A stretch of DNA of 64,000 nucleotides from Deinococcus sp. YIM 77859. GTDB lineage: Bacteria; Deinococcota; Deinococci; Deinococcales; Deinococcaceae. The stretch covers positions 62,001 to 126,000 of the forward strand of contig NZ_JQNI01000004.1 in the NCBI RefSeq assembly GCF_000745175.1, given 5' to 3'. The number at the start of each line of letters is the position of its first letter. Within the stretch, counting starts at the first letter, position 1. A program made the translations under genes and the position numbers. The notes beneath the pieces were generated by a model that saw only the letters and a list, made by a program, of their open reading frames with translations, was not told the DNA's origin and made no database searches. Below are positions 44,127 to 52,876 of the stretch, piece after piece.

Positions 44127-44492
44127 ATGACGAACGCGCAACAGCAGGGAATGAGCAGCATGAACTCGATGATGCAGGACTGTATTCAAGCCTGTTCCGA
44201 CTGTCACGACGTGTGCTTGCAGACGCTGACGTACTGCCTCCAGCAGGGCGGGCGGCACGCGGAGGCGTCGCATGTCCGCTTGCTGATGGACTGCGCGATG
44301 ATCTGCCACACCAGTGAGGACTTCATGCTGCGCGGCTCGGAGTTGCACGCGCGGGTGTGTGGGGTCTGCGCGGAGGTGTGCGAGCGTTGTGCGCAAAGCT
44401 GCGAGGGAATGGGGGACGACCCGCAGATGCGAACGTGCGCGGACACCTGCCGCCGCTGCGCCGACTCCTGCCGGCAGATGGCGCAGGCCTGA
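44127..44492 (+). CDS. Four-helix-bundle copper storage protein (Csp-like)
   Basis: 121 residues without a signal peptide, so of the cytosolic Csp3 type. It has 16 or so cysteines spaced along four helices, in the pattern MQDCIQACSDCHDVCLQT, LLMDCAMICHTSED, HARVCGVCAEVCERCAQSC and TCADTCRRCADSC. Such proteins store many Cu(I) ions inside the bundle. GGGAGAA lies before the ATG. A strong terminator follows, so it ends the cupredoxin-csp unit. Confidence 0.92.
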   Translation: MTNAQQQGMSSMNSMMQDCIQACSDCHDVCLQTLTYCLQQGGRHAEASHVRLLMDCAMICHTSEDFMLRGSELHARVCGVCAEVCERCAQSCEGMGDDPQMRTCADTCRRCADSCRQMAQA

Positions 44493-44509
44493 CACCAGGG
44501 CCAGATCGA

Positions 44510-44542
44510 CAGGAACCCGCAGGGTGCGGGTTCCTGTTTTTA
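44510..44542 (+). terminator. Rho-independent terminator after csp
   Basis: CAGGAACCCGCA (44510-44521) and TGCGGGTTCCTG (44525-44536) form a perfect 12-bp stem with a 3-nt loop, then TTTTTATT. Confidence 0.92.
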
Positions 44543-44631
44543 TTGAAGTTGAACAGAGGGGCGCTACCTTGCCCTCGATCACGCGACTGTCCGCCCACCC
44601 CGGCGCGGACGTTGCGGGCAAGGAGTGACGC

Positions 44632-44853
44632 GTGATGATGGGAATGATGGGGTGTGGCGGGACAATGCTGCTGAGCGTGCTGTTGTGGGTAGCAGTCATC
44701 GCTGCCGTGGTGTACCTGATGGTGCGGCTCACCCGCGATGGGCACCGCGACGATGGGCGGGACCGGGCCTGGCAACTGGCGCGTGAGCGCTTCGCCCGTG
44801 GCGAGATCAACGCTGAGGAACTGGACGACCTGGAGCGCCGACTCCGCCCATGA
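44632..44853 (+). CDS. SHOCT-domain small membrane protein
   Basis: 73 residues: a Met-rich N-terminus (MMMGMMGCGG), one membrane helix (about 12-31), and a SHOCT-type C-terminus (RFARGEINAEELDDLERRL). AAGGAG lies 6-9 nt before GTG/ATG. Its stop overlaps the CopC-CopD start (ATGA). SHOCT proteins are of uncertain role; the Met/Cys head suits copper contact. Confidence 0.88.
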   Translation: MMMGMMGCGGTMLLSVLLWVAVIAAVVYLMVRLTRDGHRDDGRDRAWQLARERFARGEINAEELDDLERRLRP

Positions 44854-46766
44854 CCTGGAAGGCTGGTCGCCGGATGCGGGCCGTCTTGGCGCTGTGCATC
44901 GCCCTGAGCCTGAGTTGGCTCTCCGGCGCCGCCGCGCACGCCTTCCTGGTCAACACCCTCCCGCGGGCCGGGGCGCGCTTTAGCGAGGCGCCACGCCAGC
45001 TCGCATTGCAGTTCAGTGAACCGGTGAGTCCGCGCTCGGCCCAGGTCAGGGTCCGCGCCCTGAAGGGGGACGCACTGGAGGTTCGTGAGCTTCACCCTGG
45101 GGCCGACGCCCGGAACCTGCTGGCGACCCTGCCATCACTGAAGCCGGGCGTGTACGTGGTGTCCTGGCAGGTGGTGGCGGCGGACGGGCACCTCTCCAGC
45201 GGGGAGTTCGCCTTCGGCGTGGGTTCCGAGGGGGCGATCCCCGGGTTGCAGGACAACGTGGACGGGGTGCCGCTTCCCTGGGTGACGGGGAGCGCCCTGC
45301 TGCTGGTGGGGCTCGCCCTCGCGCTGGGCGGGTGGATCAGCGAGCGATACGTGTGGAGGGGGCAGAGCGTCCCGCGCGCGTGGATCGGCCTGGGCGCGGT
45401 TCTGGCCGTGCTGGGCGGCGCCGTGCAGCTCGTGTCCCTGGCTAGCGCTGGCCCGCAGGCCGTCAACACGGTCCTGACTGGCCGCCCGGGCGTCGCGGCG
45501 TCCCTGGCGCTGCTGGCCTTCCTGGTGAGCGCCCTCATGGCCAGGGGTCGCGCGCGGCCTTTCGTGGGCCTCCCGTTGGGCGTCGGGGCGCTGGCCGTGG
45601 CGTGGCAGGGGCACCTGGGCAACGCCGAGAGTTTCTGGTTCACGCCGCTCGGTCTGGCGCACCTGCTGCTCGCCGCGGTCTGGGTCGGAGCCCTGGTCCA
45701 CCTCGCGCAGGTGCTGTGGTCGGGGAGGGCCACCGGGTGGACGGAAGGGATCAGGGCGGGCACCGGGCGGTACGCGGGGCTGGCGGCCTGGACGGTGGGG
45801 CCGCTCCTGCTGCTCGGTCTGGTCCTGGCGTGGCCGAAGTTCGCAGTCCCGGATGAACTGTGGACGACGCAGTACGGGCGGCTGCTCCTCGCCAAGGTCG
45901 CCGCAGCGCTCGCCGCCCTGGCGCTGGCCTGGCTGGCCCGCACTCGGGCGATGCCGTCCCGAACGACCACCCCCTCGCGCCTGTCGCGGTTGGTGCCCGG
46001 GGAAGCTGTCGCGCTGCTGGGCGTGTTGCTCCTGAGCGCGGGGCTGGTGAACGCCACCCCGCCGCAGGCGCTCACGGCCGCAAACATCCTCGGCGCGCCT
46101 CCTGCGGGCTCGGCGGTGCGCGCAGCCGATCAGGTCGGATTCCTGAGCGTGTACGTCACGGCCACCGAGGGGGAACTGCGCGTACAGGTCACGCAACCCA
46201 CCGGAAAGCCGGGCGAGAAGACGCGTGTCTGGGTGAGTGGCGGGGGGCCTGCTGGAAGCTTCACGCTGTACCCGCGTTCCTGCGGCCGGGGGTGTTTTCG
46301 CGCTCCGTACGAGTGGAAGAATGGGGAAACGACTGTCCAGGTGAGGGTGACCGACCCGGAGTGGCCAGGTGGGAGGGCCACGGTGAAGCTGCGCTGGCCA
46401 CCCGGCCCGGATCAGGCGGGGCGGCTCGCGCGGGTGGTGGAGGCCATGAAGCGTGCGGGAAGCTTTACCGTGACGGAGCAGGCGCTCAACAGCCTGGACC
46501 CGTCTCCCCATTCCTTTCCGCTGACGGCAGAGACGCTCGCCGCGACCGACCTCTACCTGGGCGGTGGGGCGGAGGACGTGCGGGAGGTGGGACGCGACGA
46601 AGAGGGCCACACCGTGCTGTCGCTGTTCGTTCCCGGCTCCAGCATCTGGTACGAGCTGCATGTCGACGGGCGCAACCGCATCCGGCGGGAACGGGTCGTT
46701 GGCCCCTCATACGCTGTCCAGCGTGAGATCGCGTACCCTCCATCCCAGAAAGGGGACTTGCCTTGA
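44850..46766 (+). CDS. CopC-CopD fusion with C-terminal extension
   Basis: 638 residues. Signal peptide, then a CopC domain beginning at the mature N-terminal His (HAFLVNTLPRAG) with the second copper His in VAADGHLSSGEFAF. Eight or so CopD helices (about 140-420) follow. After them comes an outer domain of immunoglobulin-like strands (QVGFLSVYVTATEGELRVQV, CGRGCFRAPYEWKNG) resembling YtkA-type modules, then about 110 residues of unknown fold. CopC binds Cu(II) outside and CopD may carry it in. The TTG of the 4-TM gene overlaps the stop. Confidence 0.9.
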   Translation: MTWKAGRRMRAVLALCIALSLSWLSGAAAHAFLVNTLPRAGARFSEAPRQLALQFSEPVSPRSAQVRVRALKGDALEVRELHPGADARNLLATLPSLKPGVYVVSWQVVAADGHLSSGEFAFGVGSEGAIPGLQDNVDGVPLPWVTGSALLLVGLALALGGWISERYVWRGQSVPRAWIGLGAVLAVLGGAVQLVSLASAGPQAVNTVLTGRPGVAASLALLAFLVSALMARGRARPFVGLPLGVGALAVAWQGHLGNAESFWFTPLGLAHLLLAAVWVGALVHLAQVLWSGRATGWTEGIRAGTGRYAGLAAWTVGPLLLLGLVLAWPKFAVPDELWTTQYGRLLLAKVAAALAALALAWLARTRAMPSRTTTPSRLSRLVPGEAVALLGVLLLSAGLVNATPPQALTAANILGAPPAGSAVRAADQVGFLSVYVTATEGELRVQVTQPTGKPGEKTRVWVSGGGPAGSFTLYPRSCGRGCFRAPYEWKNGETTVQVRVTDPEWPGGRATVKLRWPPGPDQAGRLARVVEAMKRAGSFTVTEQALNSLDPSPHSFPLTAETLAATDLYLGGGAEDVREVGRDEEGHTVLSLFVPGSSIWYELHVDGRNRIRRERVVGPSYAVQREIAYPPSQKGDLP

Positions 46767-47221
46767 CCAGCCGGATACAGTCCTTCACCGACCTGCGCAT
46801 TCCGCTGGCGGCGGGCCTCTCCATGCTGGCGGCCGTCCTTCACGGCGGGGTGACCGGCGCGCATTTCGAGGAGTGGTTCGGGTACGGCCTGTTCTTCCTG
46901 GTGGCGACGGCCACGCAGTTCGTCTGGGGCGGCTTCCTGCTGCTGCGTTACTTTGAGACGAAAGCGGCGCAAAACGACCCTTTCCCCCGGGTGGGGAGCA
47001 GCCGACTGGAAGTGCCGTACTCCTGGGCTGGCGTGCTTGGGAACCTGCTGATCGCCGGGATGTACTTCGTCACCCGCACGGTCGGGATTCCCTTTTTCGG
47101 GCCGGAGGCGGGTGAGATTGAGCGATGGGACGCCTTTGGGCTGATCACCACCTCCCTGGAACTGCTGCTCGTGGCGCTGCTGCTGGTGATGATCACCGGG
47201 AGGCGGCATCAGCAGACCTGA
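46763..47221 (+). CDS. Four-helix membrane protein (intact copy)
   Basis: 152 residues from TTG 46763, which overlaps the CopC-CopD stop (TTGA) and has AAAGGGGAC upstream. Four helices: LAAGLSMLAAVLHGGVTGAH, GYGLFFLVATATQFVWGGFL, GVLGNLLIAGMYFVTRTV and LELLLVALLLVMI. Several His and the HGGVTGAHF motif could bind metal. No known family is assigned. Copies at 20661 (broken) and 58151 (tail only) show it is repeated near two-component and copper genes. Confidence 0.85.
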   Translation: MTSRIQSFTDLRIPLAAGLSMLAAVLHGGVTGAHFEEWFGYGLFFLVATATQFVWGGFLLLRYFETKAAQNDPFPRVGSSRLEVPYSWAGVLGNLLIAGMYFVTRTVGIPFFGPEAGEIERWDAFGLITTSLELLLVALLLVMITGRRHQQT

Positions 47222-47520
47222 CCGGGTTGCCAGCGCCCCCAGGACCGCACTCTCGTCGCTGCCAATGTTCCCAGTCCTCGACCTGGAGGCCCGCGGTGGC
47301 CGCCACTTCACGGCCAGACGCCGCACCGGCCTCGTTTATTGCCTGCACGGTAGCGTCGTGGACGGGGAAAAGAGACAGCACGTCCGGTTGGGCGTCATGG
47401 TTGTGCGGGGGTTGCTCGGCAAGGTGCAGGAGGTCCACCCGCGACGGAAAGTCCGCAAAGATAAAGTGCCGCCGGGCGTGCTGATCGGGAAGACTGCGGT
47501 CGTCGTGGGGAGGTGAGGCG
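47193..47520 (-). pseudogene. Coding-like fragment of unknown family
   Basis: A minus-strand frame reads HFIFADFPSRVDLLHLAEQP, then DAQPDVLSLFPVHDATVQAI, with protein-like composition and no good start. It overlaps the tail of the 4-TM gene. It is likely the remnant of a cytosolic protein. Confidence 0.35.
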
Positions 47521-47605
47521 AAGCCCAGCCCCGTGGGAGGAACAAGGGGTGCAGCCGATCAGGTCAGGCCACTTGCGCCCGTGGGCACGAAGGGCTCATC
47601 CCTCC

Positions 47606-49141
47606 TCATTCCAGCCCTTCCTCGTAATGCACCCCGCCCAGGGCGTTGTTCAGGCCCTCCGCCAGGGTCGGGTGGATGTGGATCATGTCCTGCAAGTCGG
47701 TGTACCGCGCACCAAGCTGCATCGCCGTCACGAACTCGTGCACCAGTTCCGCTCCCTCGGCCATCAGCACCGCCGCACCCAGGATGCGGTCAGTCGCTGC
47801 GTCCGCCACCACCTTGATCAGTCCCCGCGTCTCCCCGAGGGCCCGCGCTTTGGCGACCTTGCGCGCCTCGTACCGCCCGATCTTCAGCTTGAAGCCCGCC
47901 GCCCGTGCCGCGCGTTCGGAAAGTCCCACTCGCCCGAGCTGGGGGTCGGTGAACACGCCCCACGGCACCACCCGGTCCCGGATGCTCAGGTCCTGCCCCT
48001 TGACGACGTTCTGGTAGATGATCCGCGCGTCATCCCGCGCGGTGTGCGTGAACATCGGCCCGCCCCGCACGTCCCCCAGCGCCCAGATGCCGGGCGCGGT
48101 CGTCTCCAGCCGGTCGTTGATCCGGATGAAGCCGTGCTCGTCGAGGTCCACGCCGGCGTGCTCCAGACCGAGCCCATCCGTGTTCGGCACGCGCCCTGCG
48201 GCGATCATCAGGTGGGTTCCGGCATAGGTGCGGTCCTCGCCGTCCACCGTGGCCGTGACCCGCACGTGCCCCTCGCCGCCCTCCACGCGCTGCGCACGTG
48301 CCTCCACGACGACCTCGATGCCCTCGGCCTCCAGTGCCTCCCTCAGCGCCGTCGTGATGTCTTCGTCCTCGCTCGCCAACAGGTGCGGCGCACTTTGCAA
48401 CACCGTCACGTCACTGCCGAAGCGGCGGTACATCTGTGCGAACTCCCCCCCGATGTACCCGCCGCCCACGATGACCAGGTGCGGGGGGACCTCACGCAGT
48501 TCCATCGCCGTGGTGGAGTCGAGGAACGGCACGCCCTCCAGCCCCTCGATCCCAGGCACCCGGTTGCGCGTTCCGACCGCGATGAAGACCCGCTCCGCAC
48601 TGATCTCCTCCCCGTTCACCTCCAAGCGGCGCTCCCCAACGAACCGCGCGTTCCCACGAATCAGGGTGAGGTTCTTGTTCTGCGCGACGTTCCGCTCGGA
48701 CCCGGCGCGGATGCTGCGCACGAGATCGTCCTTGCGGTCCACCACCCGGCCGAGATGCACGCGCACCTCGCCGGTCTCCACGCCCCACTGCTCGCTCAGG
48801 TAAGCCAGGTGCGCGACCCGGGCGCTGGCGATCATCGTCTTGGTGGGAATGCAGCCCCGGTTCAGGCACGTCCCGCCGAGTTCCGCGCGTTCGATCAAGG
48901 CCGTCTTGAAGCCCTTGTACGCGAGGCGGTGCGCCAGGGGCACGCCAGCCATCCCACCACCCAGCACGATGGCGTCGTAGTGCGTGCCTATTCCCGTGCT
49001 CGGGGCCACCCCTTGGGTCTCCTGCGAGGCGTCACTGGCAGGATCGCTGGGGCGGGCGATGGACTCGAACGTCGCCTGGTCACGGGTGTCCTCAATCTTG
49101 TTCACGTCGGGTTGAGTGCGGTCGTTCGGCTGGTCCGGCAT
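47606..49141 (-). CDS. merA: Mercuric reductase-like flavoprotein
   Basis: 511 residues of the pyridine nucleotide-disulfide reductase family. After a 50-residue polar N-tail come the FAD motif YDAIVLGGGMAGVPLAHRLA, the redox pair GGTCLNRGCIPTK, the NAD motif VIVGGGYIGGEFAQMYRRFG, and the C-terminal dimerisation domain with HIHPTLAEGLNNALGG. It lacks both the N-terminal HMA domain and the C-terminal vicinal Cys pair of standard MerA, so it is either a reduced MerA form or a related oxidoreductase. AGGAGG precedes the ATG. It follows merE in the operon. Confidence 0.8.
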   Translation of the reverse strand: MPDQPNDRTQPDVNKIEDTRDQATFESIARPSDPASDASQETQGVAPSTGIGTHYDAIVLGGGMAGVPLAHRLAYKGFKTALIERAELGGTCLNRGCIPTKTMIASARVAHLAYLSEQWGVETGEVRVHLGRVVDRKDDLVRSIRAGSERNVAQNKNLTLIRGNARFVGERRLEVNGEEISAERVFIAVGTRNRVPGIEGLEGVPFLDSTTAMELREVPPHLVIVGGGYIGGEFAQMYRRFGSDVTVLQSAPHLLASEDEDITTALREALEAEGIEVVVEARAQRVEGGEGHVRVTATVDGEDRTYAGTHLMIAAGRVPNTDGLGLEHAGVDLDEHGFIRINDRLETTAPGIWALGDVRGGPMFTHTARDDARIIYQNVVKGQDLSIRDRVVPWGVFTDPQLGRVGLSERAARAAGFKLKIGRYEARKVAKARALGETRGLIKVVADAATDRILGAAVLMAEGAELVHEFVTAMQLGARYTDLQDMIHIHPTLAEGLNNALGGVHYEEGLE

Positions 49142-49184
49142 GTTGACCTCCTGGGGAGGGGGAAGGGAGCGGCTGCGGCTTGTA

Positions 49185-49442
49185 TCAGGCGGGAGTGGAG
49201 GGAGCGCCGCTGGCCTGGCGCTTCAGCCGGCGCTGGCCGAGCCACAGGGCGAACACGAAGTACCCGGTGGCGAGGGCCAGGACGAGCGGCATGGTCCGGC
49301 CCAGGAACCCCGCGACGACCCCGCCGCCGAAACCACCAATCAGCAGCGCAAGCAGGACGGGCAGATGACAGGGGCACAGCAGCAGGGCACTGCCGAGCAG
49401 CAGGTATGCGCGGAGGTGGCTCACCGGCTTCCTCAGCAGCAT
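49185..49442 (-). CDS. merE: MerE-like mercury transport protein
   Basis: 85 residues, two membrane helices. The first holds LCPCHLPVLLALLIGG, the MerE hallmark (CPCHLP) for Hg(II) capture. The second is MPLVLALATGYFVFAL. It overlaps the CopZ-like gene by 10 nt and lies 43 nt before the merA-like gene. Inner membrane importer feeding the reductase. Confidence 0.85.
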   Translation of the reverse strand: MLLRKPVSHLRAYLLLGSALLLCPCHLPVLLALLIGGFGGGVVAGFLGRTMPLVLALATGYFVFALWLGQRRLKRQASGAPSTPA

Positions 49443-49918
49443 CCGGCACGCCCTTTCTCGGCGGGGGTCTGGAGGGCGGCCAGGGTGCGGTTCACGTTCC
49501 CCAGGCAGCAGCTTCCCTGGGGGTTGTTCACCTCGCACCCGCAGCGTCCGGCCTGGATGTGCGCCTGGATCGACTGAGGAATGGCTCCGGGATGTCCCTC
49601 CCGGACGGCGTGCTCCAGATCGGCGCGGGTATGACCAAAGCAGTAGCAGACGGGGGTGAGCCCTCGCTCGTCCCTCTGGAAGACGGGCACCTTCACTTCC
49701 GCCTGCTGGTAGGTCTGGGAGGCGCTGAAGTACACGACGTCGCAGGCCGCGTCCGGGCAGAAGCGGTGCGTCTCCTGCGGATCGAGGGTGGCGAGCGCCG
49801 CTGGAGTCAGCAGGGCCTTGAGGGTGATGAGCTTCACGGCCCTGGCCGTGGTGGCACAAACAGGACAGGTGGTCACCGCGACCGGCATGGTCGGAGCGCA
49901 GCAATCAGGGGTGGTCAT
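49433..49918 (-). CDS. CopZ-like [2Fe-2S] and Zn metallochaperone
   Basis: 161 residues with about 13 cysteines. An N-terminal Cys cluster (TPDCCAPTM, TTCPVCATTARAV) and a BFD-like [2Fe-2S] region (PVCYCFGHTRADLEHAV, GRCGCEVNNPQGSCC) match the CopZ_N-BFD-type proteins. It ends in RAGCC. This protein class binds Zn and an iron-sulfur cluster as well as a soft metal. It is the first gene after the merR-type promoter, with an ATG 6 nt from TAGCCT, so it is probably the metal carrier between MerE and the reductase. Confidence 0.85.
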   Translation of the reverse strand: MTTPDCCAPTMPVAVTTCPVCATTARAVKLITLKALLTPAALATLDPQETHRFCPDAACDVVYFSASQTYQQAEVKVPVFQRDERGLTPVCYCFGHTRADLEHAVREGHPGAIPQSIQAHIQAGRCGCEVNNPQGSCCLGNVNRTLAALQTPAEKGRAGCC

Positions 49919-49924
49919 GCCCCG

Positions 49925-49956
49925 AGGCTAGGATCTCCCGCCCAGGGGAGAGTCAA
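49925..49956 (-). promoter_or_regulatory. MerR-type promoter of the mer operon
   Basis: Minus strand: TTGACT (49956-49951), a 20-nt spacer containing the dyad CTCCCctgggcGGGAG, then TAGCCT (49930-49925), 6 nt before the ATG at 49918. The long spacer with a central dyad is the classic MerR target. The -35 box overlaps the merR stop codon. Confidence 0.88.
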
Positions 49957-50372
49957 GCCCTGGGCGTGTCTTCCAGGTAGACGCATCCCGCGGAATCGCA
50001 GGCGGGGTCGGGGTGTTCCTCCGCCCACGTCACCCTGGCCTGCAACTGCGCTTCGAGCGCCTGGAGTTGCGCGATCTGTGCCCGCACCGTCTTCAGATGC
50101 GCGTCGAGGTCAGCCTTGACGTGCGCGCAGGGTTTCTGCCCGTCCTGACGGGCCAGGAGAATCCGGCGGATCTCGTCGAGGGTGAAGCCGGTGGCCTGCG
50201 CGGAGCGGATGAAGCGGACCTGCTCGGTGGCCTCGGGCGGGTAGTGTCGGTAGCCGCTGGGGCGGCGCTCCACGGTCAGCAGGCCGAAGTCCGTCCAGTA
50301 GCGCAAGGCCTTGACGCTCTCGCCGGTCAACGCGGCGAGTTGACCGATGGGCATGTCAGCGAGGTCCGTCAT
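49953..50372 (-). CDS. merR: MerR-family metal regulator
   Basis: 139 residues: an N-terminal HTH (MPIGQLAALTGESVKALRYW, ...FGLLTVERRPSGYRHYPP), a long dimer helix and three metal-type cysteines (QKPCAHVKADLDAHL; DPACDSAGCVYLE). The spacing differs from classical MerR, so Hg, Cd or Pb are all possible, but the mer-type genes right after it favour Hg. It is separated from the CopZ-like gene by 34 nt that hold the operator. Confidence 0.88.
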   Translation of the reverse strand: MTDLADMPIGQLAALTGESVKALRYWTDFGLLTVERRPSGYRHYPPEATEQVRFIRSAQATGFTLDEIRRILLARQDGQKPCAHVKADLDAHLKTVRAQIAQLQALEAQLQARVTWAEEHPDPACDSAGCVYLEDTPRA

Positions 50373-50727
50373 GCCCTGATCCTGACCGATCCGTGGGAAG
50401 TGATGGTGACGCGGCGCGGCAGGTAGGCCGGACCAGAGTGAAAAACGCTTCAAGTTTCCGGCAGTCATTTGGGTGAGCAAGTCCGAGGTCGTGTGGATGA
50501 ACCCACGCGCTCGGCGGTTCCGGGCCGTCCACTCGGTCGCCGCATGTGATTGGGGAGCCCGAGGTGGGCTCAGGAACGCGGGCCTTGACGGTCTCGCCGG
50601 TCTCGTGAGCGAGACGCTCCCTGGAGCGCTCGTCCGGCAGGGTTATCCGAGGGGCATAAGGGCGCTTGGGGGCGGACGTGGGATGGCGGCTCCCGTCCGC
50701 CAAGTCGAGGCGAAGCAGGCGATGGAG
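50373..50727 (-). other. Gap with hairpins upstream of merR
   Basis: A strong GGCGGAC/GTCCGCC hairpin at 50671-50701 acts as terminator of the MFS gene. Another GAGCG-rich inverted-repeat cluster lies near 50605-50640. No gene is supported. Confidence 0.4.
50667..50705 (-). terminator. Terminator of the MFS gene
   Basis: GGCGGACG-T-GGGA and TCCC-GTCCGCC pair across a short loop, 27 nt after the MFS stop codon on the minus strand. Confidence 0.65.
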
Positions 50728-51887
50728 CTAGGCACCGGGCGCCGGGACCTCTCGCGGCGCAGCTCCCCAGGCTACCCAGACGGCCAGACCCGCCAGGAGG
50801 GCCAGCAAGGTCAGTGACCACCCATACCCCCCGGAGACGGTGTAGAGCCAGCCCACGCCCAGCGGCGTGAACGCCTGCGCGAGGTTCACCGGCCGCGCCA
50901 TGCGCCCATTTGCCGTTCCAAAGGTCTCCGTCGGGTACTGCCGGGTCAGCAGCTCCGCCCGCGCCAGGGTGAGGGCGCCGCTCGCTATGCCGAACAGGAC
51001 GATGCCGCTGACCGTCAGGGGAAGAGCTGCCGGGAAGTGCAGCAGCAGCGCCCCGAGTTCCAGTCCGGCGAACAGACAGCATCACGGTCAGCGGTAGGGT
51101 GCCCAGTCGCTCCAGCAGGGGCACGAACACCACCCGTCCGGGCAGGGCGGTCAGCCCCGCTGCCAGCACCGGAGCGGACCCAGCGGCCAGCAGCAGTGGA
51201 GCGAGTTGCAACCCCACTCCGACGGTCACGATCCGGGCGAGGGTGAAGGCCAGGGTCAGCCGGACAAAGGTGCGGTCCGGGGTGAAGGAAAGCGGCACGG
51301 TTCCCACCGTCGTCCTGCCGTCCTTCGGCAGCGCCCGCCAGCTCAACAGGCCGACCGCGAGCAGCAACGCCGCGAGCCCGAACAGCGCCCCACGCAGCCC
51401 ACCCGTCAGCAGGGCGGTGGTGAGCGGGACGAAGATCGTGCTCGCCAGCCCGGCGACCAGAGTTGATCGTCAGGGTGGCCCGGGTGCGCTCCTTGCCGCT
51501 CACCACCTGCCCCAGGACGGTGAACACGGCCTCGTAGAAGGTCAGGGCCATCGCCACACCGGCCAGCAGCCATCCGATCACGAAGGGGACGTAGCTCGAC
51601 GACAGGGCCAGGAGCACGAAGGCCAGGCTGCCCAGCACCGCACCCCCGCCGATCAGGACCCGGCCGCCGCGCGCATCGAGGGCACGACCCACCGCCGGGG
51701 CAACCAGGGCCGTGACCAGGAGGGCCAGGGTGAAGGCGATGCCCGTCTGAGTGCGGGTCCAGCCCCGCTGATGCTCAGCAGCCACCGCGAGCAGCGGTTG
51801 GGCGTAGTATAGGGCACCGTAGCTGACGGTGGAGAGGACGGCCAGCGTCCACACGAGCGGGCGCTGGCCTCCCTGGAAGTCGGGCAT
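50728..51887 (-). pseudogene. MFS transporter with two frameshifts
   Basis: Start ATG 51887 overlaps the ArsN-DUF6428 stop (TGATG). Transporter helices are spread over three frames: first ALYYAQPLLAVAAEHQRGWT, then near 51465 a shift to LLAVGLLSWRALPKDGRTTV and PLLLAAGSAPVLAAGLTALP, then near 51080 a shift to LTVSGIVLFGIASGALTLAR, ending at TAG 50728. In one piece it would be a 12-helix MFS exporter of about 385 residues, probably for an arsenical or organic compound. Two single-base indels explain it, or two assembly errors. Confidence 0.8.
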
Positions 51888-52876
51888 CAGCCCAGCAGGA
51901 TCAGGTCGGCGCTCGTCGGGCCACAACAGCCACTCTCAGGCGCACAGCCTCCAGCGTTCTGCGCCTGATTCGTCGCAGGTTGACCGCAAGAGTCAGCCGC
52001 CTTGCACTGCACGCCCGGCGTCCGCAAATGAACGATGACCCGCCCGGCCTGGGGTTCGACGTGCGTGACGTGGTACTGCATGGCCGGAGTCACGCTGTTG
52101 CCGTACTCGAAGCGGACCTCCGCCTCCCCACGCACGGGGACGCTCCTGGCCACCCGGTCGTAGATCCCCAGGAACTTGCGGGTGGTCATGAAGCCCGCCT
52201 GCGCTTCCTGAGCATTGCCGTCCTTGAGCTGGATGACCGTCTCGCGCCAGGCGTCCGCGCGCCCGCCGCAGTCCATCGACTCGATGGTCACGGCCTTGAC
52301 CTCGGTGACGTGGTAGCCGGGACCGACCAGCAGCTCGCCGTGCAGGTGGAATTCCAGGGGAAGTTGCGGTTGGACCCGGAGGGCGTCGAGGAGTGCAAGC
52401 GTCGAGGTCTGGTCATGGATGCCGGGAATGGTCTGGGTCATGGCGTTCTCCTGGAGCGAGAGGTGCATCAGAGTGGCGGACTGAGGGCAGGCGTCTTGAA
52501 ACTCGCGGGACGCCAGCAGGGCAGTAGGAGCGGTCGAGTGAGAGATCCGGGCGAAGCCGAGGCGTGGGAAGTAGGTCTCGGCGGTGGTGGTGAGCAGGTA
52601 GATCTCCTGAAGTCCCTGGGAGCGAGCCTGGTGGAGGACCTCGCCCACGAGTTGCGCCGCGATGCCCTGTCCCTGAGCAGAGGGCGTGACCGCCACCGAG
52701 CGCAGCAGGCCGACGCTGCCGTGGGGCTCCAGTCCGGCGAGCCCGAGCAATTCGTCGCCTTCAGCGAGGAGGAAGGTGCCCAGGTGGTCCTCGACGTCCG
52801 CCGTGGGTAGATCGAGGGCCGAAAGCAGGGCGAGGATGGCGGGCAGATCGGCAGGGGCAGCACCTCGAATCAACAC
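51887..52876 (-). CDS. ArsN-like acetyltransferase fused to DUF6428
   Basis: One frame of 329 residues. Residues 1-145: GNAT fold with [20 protein letters not shown] (acetyl-CoA loop) and [10 protein letters not shown], resembling ArsN-type arsenical acetyltransferases. Residues 146-329: DUF6428 domain ([39 protein letters not shown]) ending in a Cys-rich tail ([13 protein letters not shown]). At the join, AGGAGAACGCC precedes an in-frame ATG at 52441, so the DUF6428 part could also be made alone. It seems that the acetyltransferase gene lost its stop codon. GTG 52876 overlaps the MarR gene end by 7 nt. Confidence 0.82.
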   Translation of the reverse strand: MLIRGAAPADLPAILALLSALDLPTADVEDHLGTFLLAEGDELLGLAGLEPHGSVGLLRSVAVTPSAQGQGIAAQLVGEVLHQARSQGLQEIYLLTTTAETYFPRLGFARISHSTAPTALLASREFQDACPQSATLMHLSLQENAMTQTIPGIHDQTSTLALLDALRVQPQLPLEFHLHGELLVGPGYHVTEVKAVTIESMDCGGRADAWRETVIQLKDGNAQEAQAGFMTTRKFLGIYDRVARSVPVRGEAEVRFEYGNSVTPAMQYHVTHVEPQAGRVIVHLRTPGVQCKAADSCGQPATNQAQNAGGCAPESGCCGPTSADLILLG

